Assembly (NCBI GenBank): GCA_022496185.1
Contig: WTXG01000367.1
Coordinates: 1 to 30,095 of the forward strand
Source: Multifurca ochricompacta
Taxonomy: Eukaryota; Basidiomycota; Agaricomycetes; Russulales; Russulaceae
Length of the DNA stretch: 30,095 bases
Reading direction: 5' to 3'
The notes under the pieces are model-generated. The model worked only from the letters and a program-made list of their open reading frames with translations, did not search any database and was not told the DNA's origin. Each line of letters starts with the position of its first letter. Within the stretch, counting starts at the first letter, position 1. The position numbers and the translations under genes are program-made. Positions 27,802-30,095 of this stretch are shown in pieces.

Positions 27802-29777
27802 ATGCTTCGGGTTGTTGGTACTCGAAGTCTATTGACAAGAGCATTAGCTCGTGCTTTTCAATCATCAGCGCTTCGACGGAATGGTGAAAGCATAGACCTC
27901 AGTTCTGTTGAACGCGTCTCCGATAACGTAGACGTTTGTATCGTCGGCGGAGGTCCTGCGGGTCTCAGCGCCGCAATTCGGATCAAACAGCTCGAGCAGG
28001 AAAAGGGTAAAGAATTTCGTGTCGTGGTTATCGAAAAAGGGAGTGAAATAGGTGTGTGTACACTGCTGCAAACGTGTGTAATCTCAACACCATCAACTAG
28101 GCTCACACATACTCTCTGGCGCCGTTATCGAACCTCGTGCCCTAAACGAACTCATTCCGAATTGGAGGGATACTGATGGTCATCCTCTAAGACAGCCAGC
28201 AGTCTCATCATCAATGCGCTTCTTCACACCGCGTTATTCCTTCCCCGTTCCACACCCACCTCAGATGGGCAACAAGGGCAATTACATCGTTTCTCTCTCA
28301 CAGTTCACGTCATGGCTCGGCGGGATTGCGGAAGGACTCGGGGTGGAACTTTATCCTGGCTTCGCGGGCTCATCGCTCTTGTACTCCGAAGATGGTCACG
28401 CTGTCGCGGGAGTGAGACTGAATGATGTAGGCATTAATCGAGAAGGAAGGCCAAAAGATAACTTTGAACCTGGGATGGAGTTCCGTGCCAAAGTTACGCT
28501 CTTGGCAGAAGGAGCGCGGGGGTCTCTCACCAAAACTGCTGTCCGCCGTTTCAAGCTCCAGAAAGATTCTGATCCACAGACATACGGTTTTGGCGTCAAG
28601 GAGGTTTGGCGAGTTGACCCGAGTCAATATCGCCCCGGTGAAGTGATTCACACCATGGGTTGGCCCCTCGACATGCACACGTACGGTGGTGGATGGTGTA
28701 CCACATGGCCGACGGGCTCGTCAGCCTCGGCCTCGTTGTTGGACTTGACTATGCAAATCCATATTTGAGCCCATACCGAGAGCTCCAGGCGAGTTCTGGT
28801 GCCTGTTAGCTTTCACATTTTCTAACGCACTGCTAGCGTATGAAACATCATCCGTACTTTGCTAATTTGCTCTCGGGGAACTCCACTCGAATAGCTTACG
28901 GCGCGCGCACATTAAATGAAGGCGGCCTCCAGTCGGTGCCGAGGTTGCACTTCCCTGGTGGCGCGCTTATCGGATGTTCCGCCGGGTTCGTGAACGTCGC
29001 CAAGATCAAAGGCACGCACAACGCAATGAAAACTGGTATGCTGGCAGCGGAAGCTGCTTATGATATCCTGTTGGCCGACGATAACTCCCCCGCCAACATG
29101 AGTGCCTATGAGAAAGCTTTTAAGGACAGTTGGGTCTACTCCGATTTAGATGAGGTGAGGAACCTACGACCGTCTTTCAATACCCCACTCGGCATCTATG
29201 GCGGCATCATCTACTCTGGCATCGATAGTCTTCTACTCAAGGGCCGTACCCCATGGACATTCCGTAACTCTTCCCGCGTGACTGACGCAGCTCACACGCA
29301 TCGAGCATCTCAATGCAACCCGATCGAATACCCGCCCCCGCAGCCTCCATTGTCAACAGACCTTATGACCGCCCTCGCTCTGACAGGAACAAACCACGCT
29401 GAGGATCAGCCTGCGCATCTTCGTGTGCGGACAGAAGGGGACGATCTGGTTGAGAGTTCAGAGCGCCGGGGAGAACATGTGCGGGTCAACGTAGAGGAAT
29501 ACGCCGGGCTCTTAGGAAGGGCATGCCCCGCAGGCGTGTATGAATATGTAGATGACGAGGATGGATCGTCGGGGAAAGATGGCTGGGGGGGAAAAAACTA
29601 GTGATCAATGCCCAGGTGAACAGCTTCCCCCCTCGTAGGATTGGGCGCTAACCCCCACTCACTGCCTAGAACTGCATCCACTGTAAACTCTGTGACGTTA
29701 AGACTCCAACGCAGGACATCCAATGGACTGTCCCAGAGGGCGGCGGAGGTCCAAAATATAGTTCGTCTTTGCCTTAA
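27802..29777 (+). CDS. ETFDH: Electron transfer flavoprotein:ubiquinone oxidoreductase, mitochondrial (two frame slips)
   Basis: Exons 27802-28051, 28101-28788, 28837-29615 and 29670-29777. An Arg-rich N-terminus (about 1-27) fits a mitochondrial presequence. [16 protein letters not shown] (43-58) is the FAD-binding Rossmann motif. [54 protein letters not shown] and [19 protein letters not shown] are family hallmarks. [12 protein letters not shown] with [17 protein letters not shown] supplies the cysteines of the C-terminal 4Fe-4S cluster. The enzyme passes electrons from ETF to ubiquinone in the inner mitochondrial membrane. Two frame breaks occur: near 28695 (TGG before GTGTACCAC, one G short) and at the G7A6 run 29585-29597 (one base short). 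Without them the frame would close early at 28768 and 29601. Intron 2 has a GC donor (28789). The last residues (KYSSSLP) are less certain. Confidence 0.9.
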
Positions 29778-30095
29778 TCCTGCCCCGTGCTCGTCTGAAA
29801 TTCCTATATAAGCTGTCACTTAGCTCTGCATGCACTCCCTCATTATGAGTGAATACGTGTCACATATTTTTGGCCAGGCTAGAGTGGGTGAGAGTAAAGA
29901 ACGGGTGTTTGTGCGTACACTGTCGCATTTTGCGGTAGGGTGGCGACGTCACGGGCGAGGGTGATCAATGCGGCCGTCGGATAATAACAGACCAGACCAA
30001 AGTGGTAAATTGCAGTTGCAGCAACTAGAATTAACTTAGACCTCACCCCTCCACAAAACCTCGTGTCCGCCCAACCCTTCCACCGCTATTTTCTG
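29778..30095. other. Right-edge intergenic stretch
   Basis: About 320 bp after the ETF-QO stop. No gene is recognised; it may contain the promoter of a gene starting beyond the window. Confidence 0.45.

Overview
The window looks like nuclear DNA of a filamentous basidiomycete, probably an agaricomycete. The evidence is dense genes split by many short introns (mostly 46-80 bp, GT-AG with a few GC-AG), fungal Gypsy and Tc1/mariner-type elements, and gene families typical of mushrooms. No species is claimed.

Left third (1 to about 8.4 kb) is a mobile-element landscape. A minus-strand Ty3/Gypsy element (1-3668) keeps a broken gag, a protease and part of the reverse transcriptase, but its pol runs straight into an LTR, so RNase H and integrase are missing. 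After an AT-rich stretch with small hairpins comes the main structure of the window. Positions 4455-7120 form an apparently perfect 2.67 kb palindrome made of two head-to-head 5' halves of one Tc1/mariner transposon. The arms are 1,307 bp each, the spacer is 52 bp, and the target dinucleotide TA lies on both sides. A separate, slightly diverged copy of its terminal 360 bp follows at 7301-7663. Then come nested hairpins and a duplicated upstream segment that abuts the first host gene.

Middle (8.4-20 kb): a methyltransferase-like gene; a fresh 3' LINE fragment with a 15-bp target duplication; a calmodulin-dependent-type protein kinase; an MFS drug/polyamine-type transporter; the splicing factor SYF2; and, convergent with it, the NMD factor UPF3. 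All of these decode into intact multi-exon reading frames.

Right part (20-30 kb): two divergently transcribed Kre9/Knh1-like, Ser/Thr-rich, probably GPI-anchored wall proteins; ORC3 (replication origin complex); a PQ-loop membrane protein; and, divergent from it, the mitochondrial electron-transfer flavoprotein:ubiquinone oxidoreductase. ORC3 and ETF-QO each contain single-base frame slips, several of which look like a G or C missing from a short run. The other seven genes contain none. This points either to local consensus errors or to decay of this copy.

The host genes are mostly housekeeping and do not form a cluster with one shared job. The unusual biology is the palindromic transposon, which would give a long hairpin RNA if transcribed through, and the decayed elements around it.
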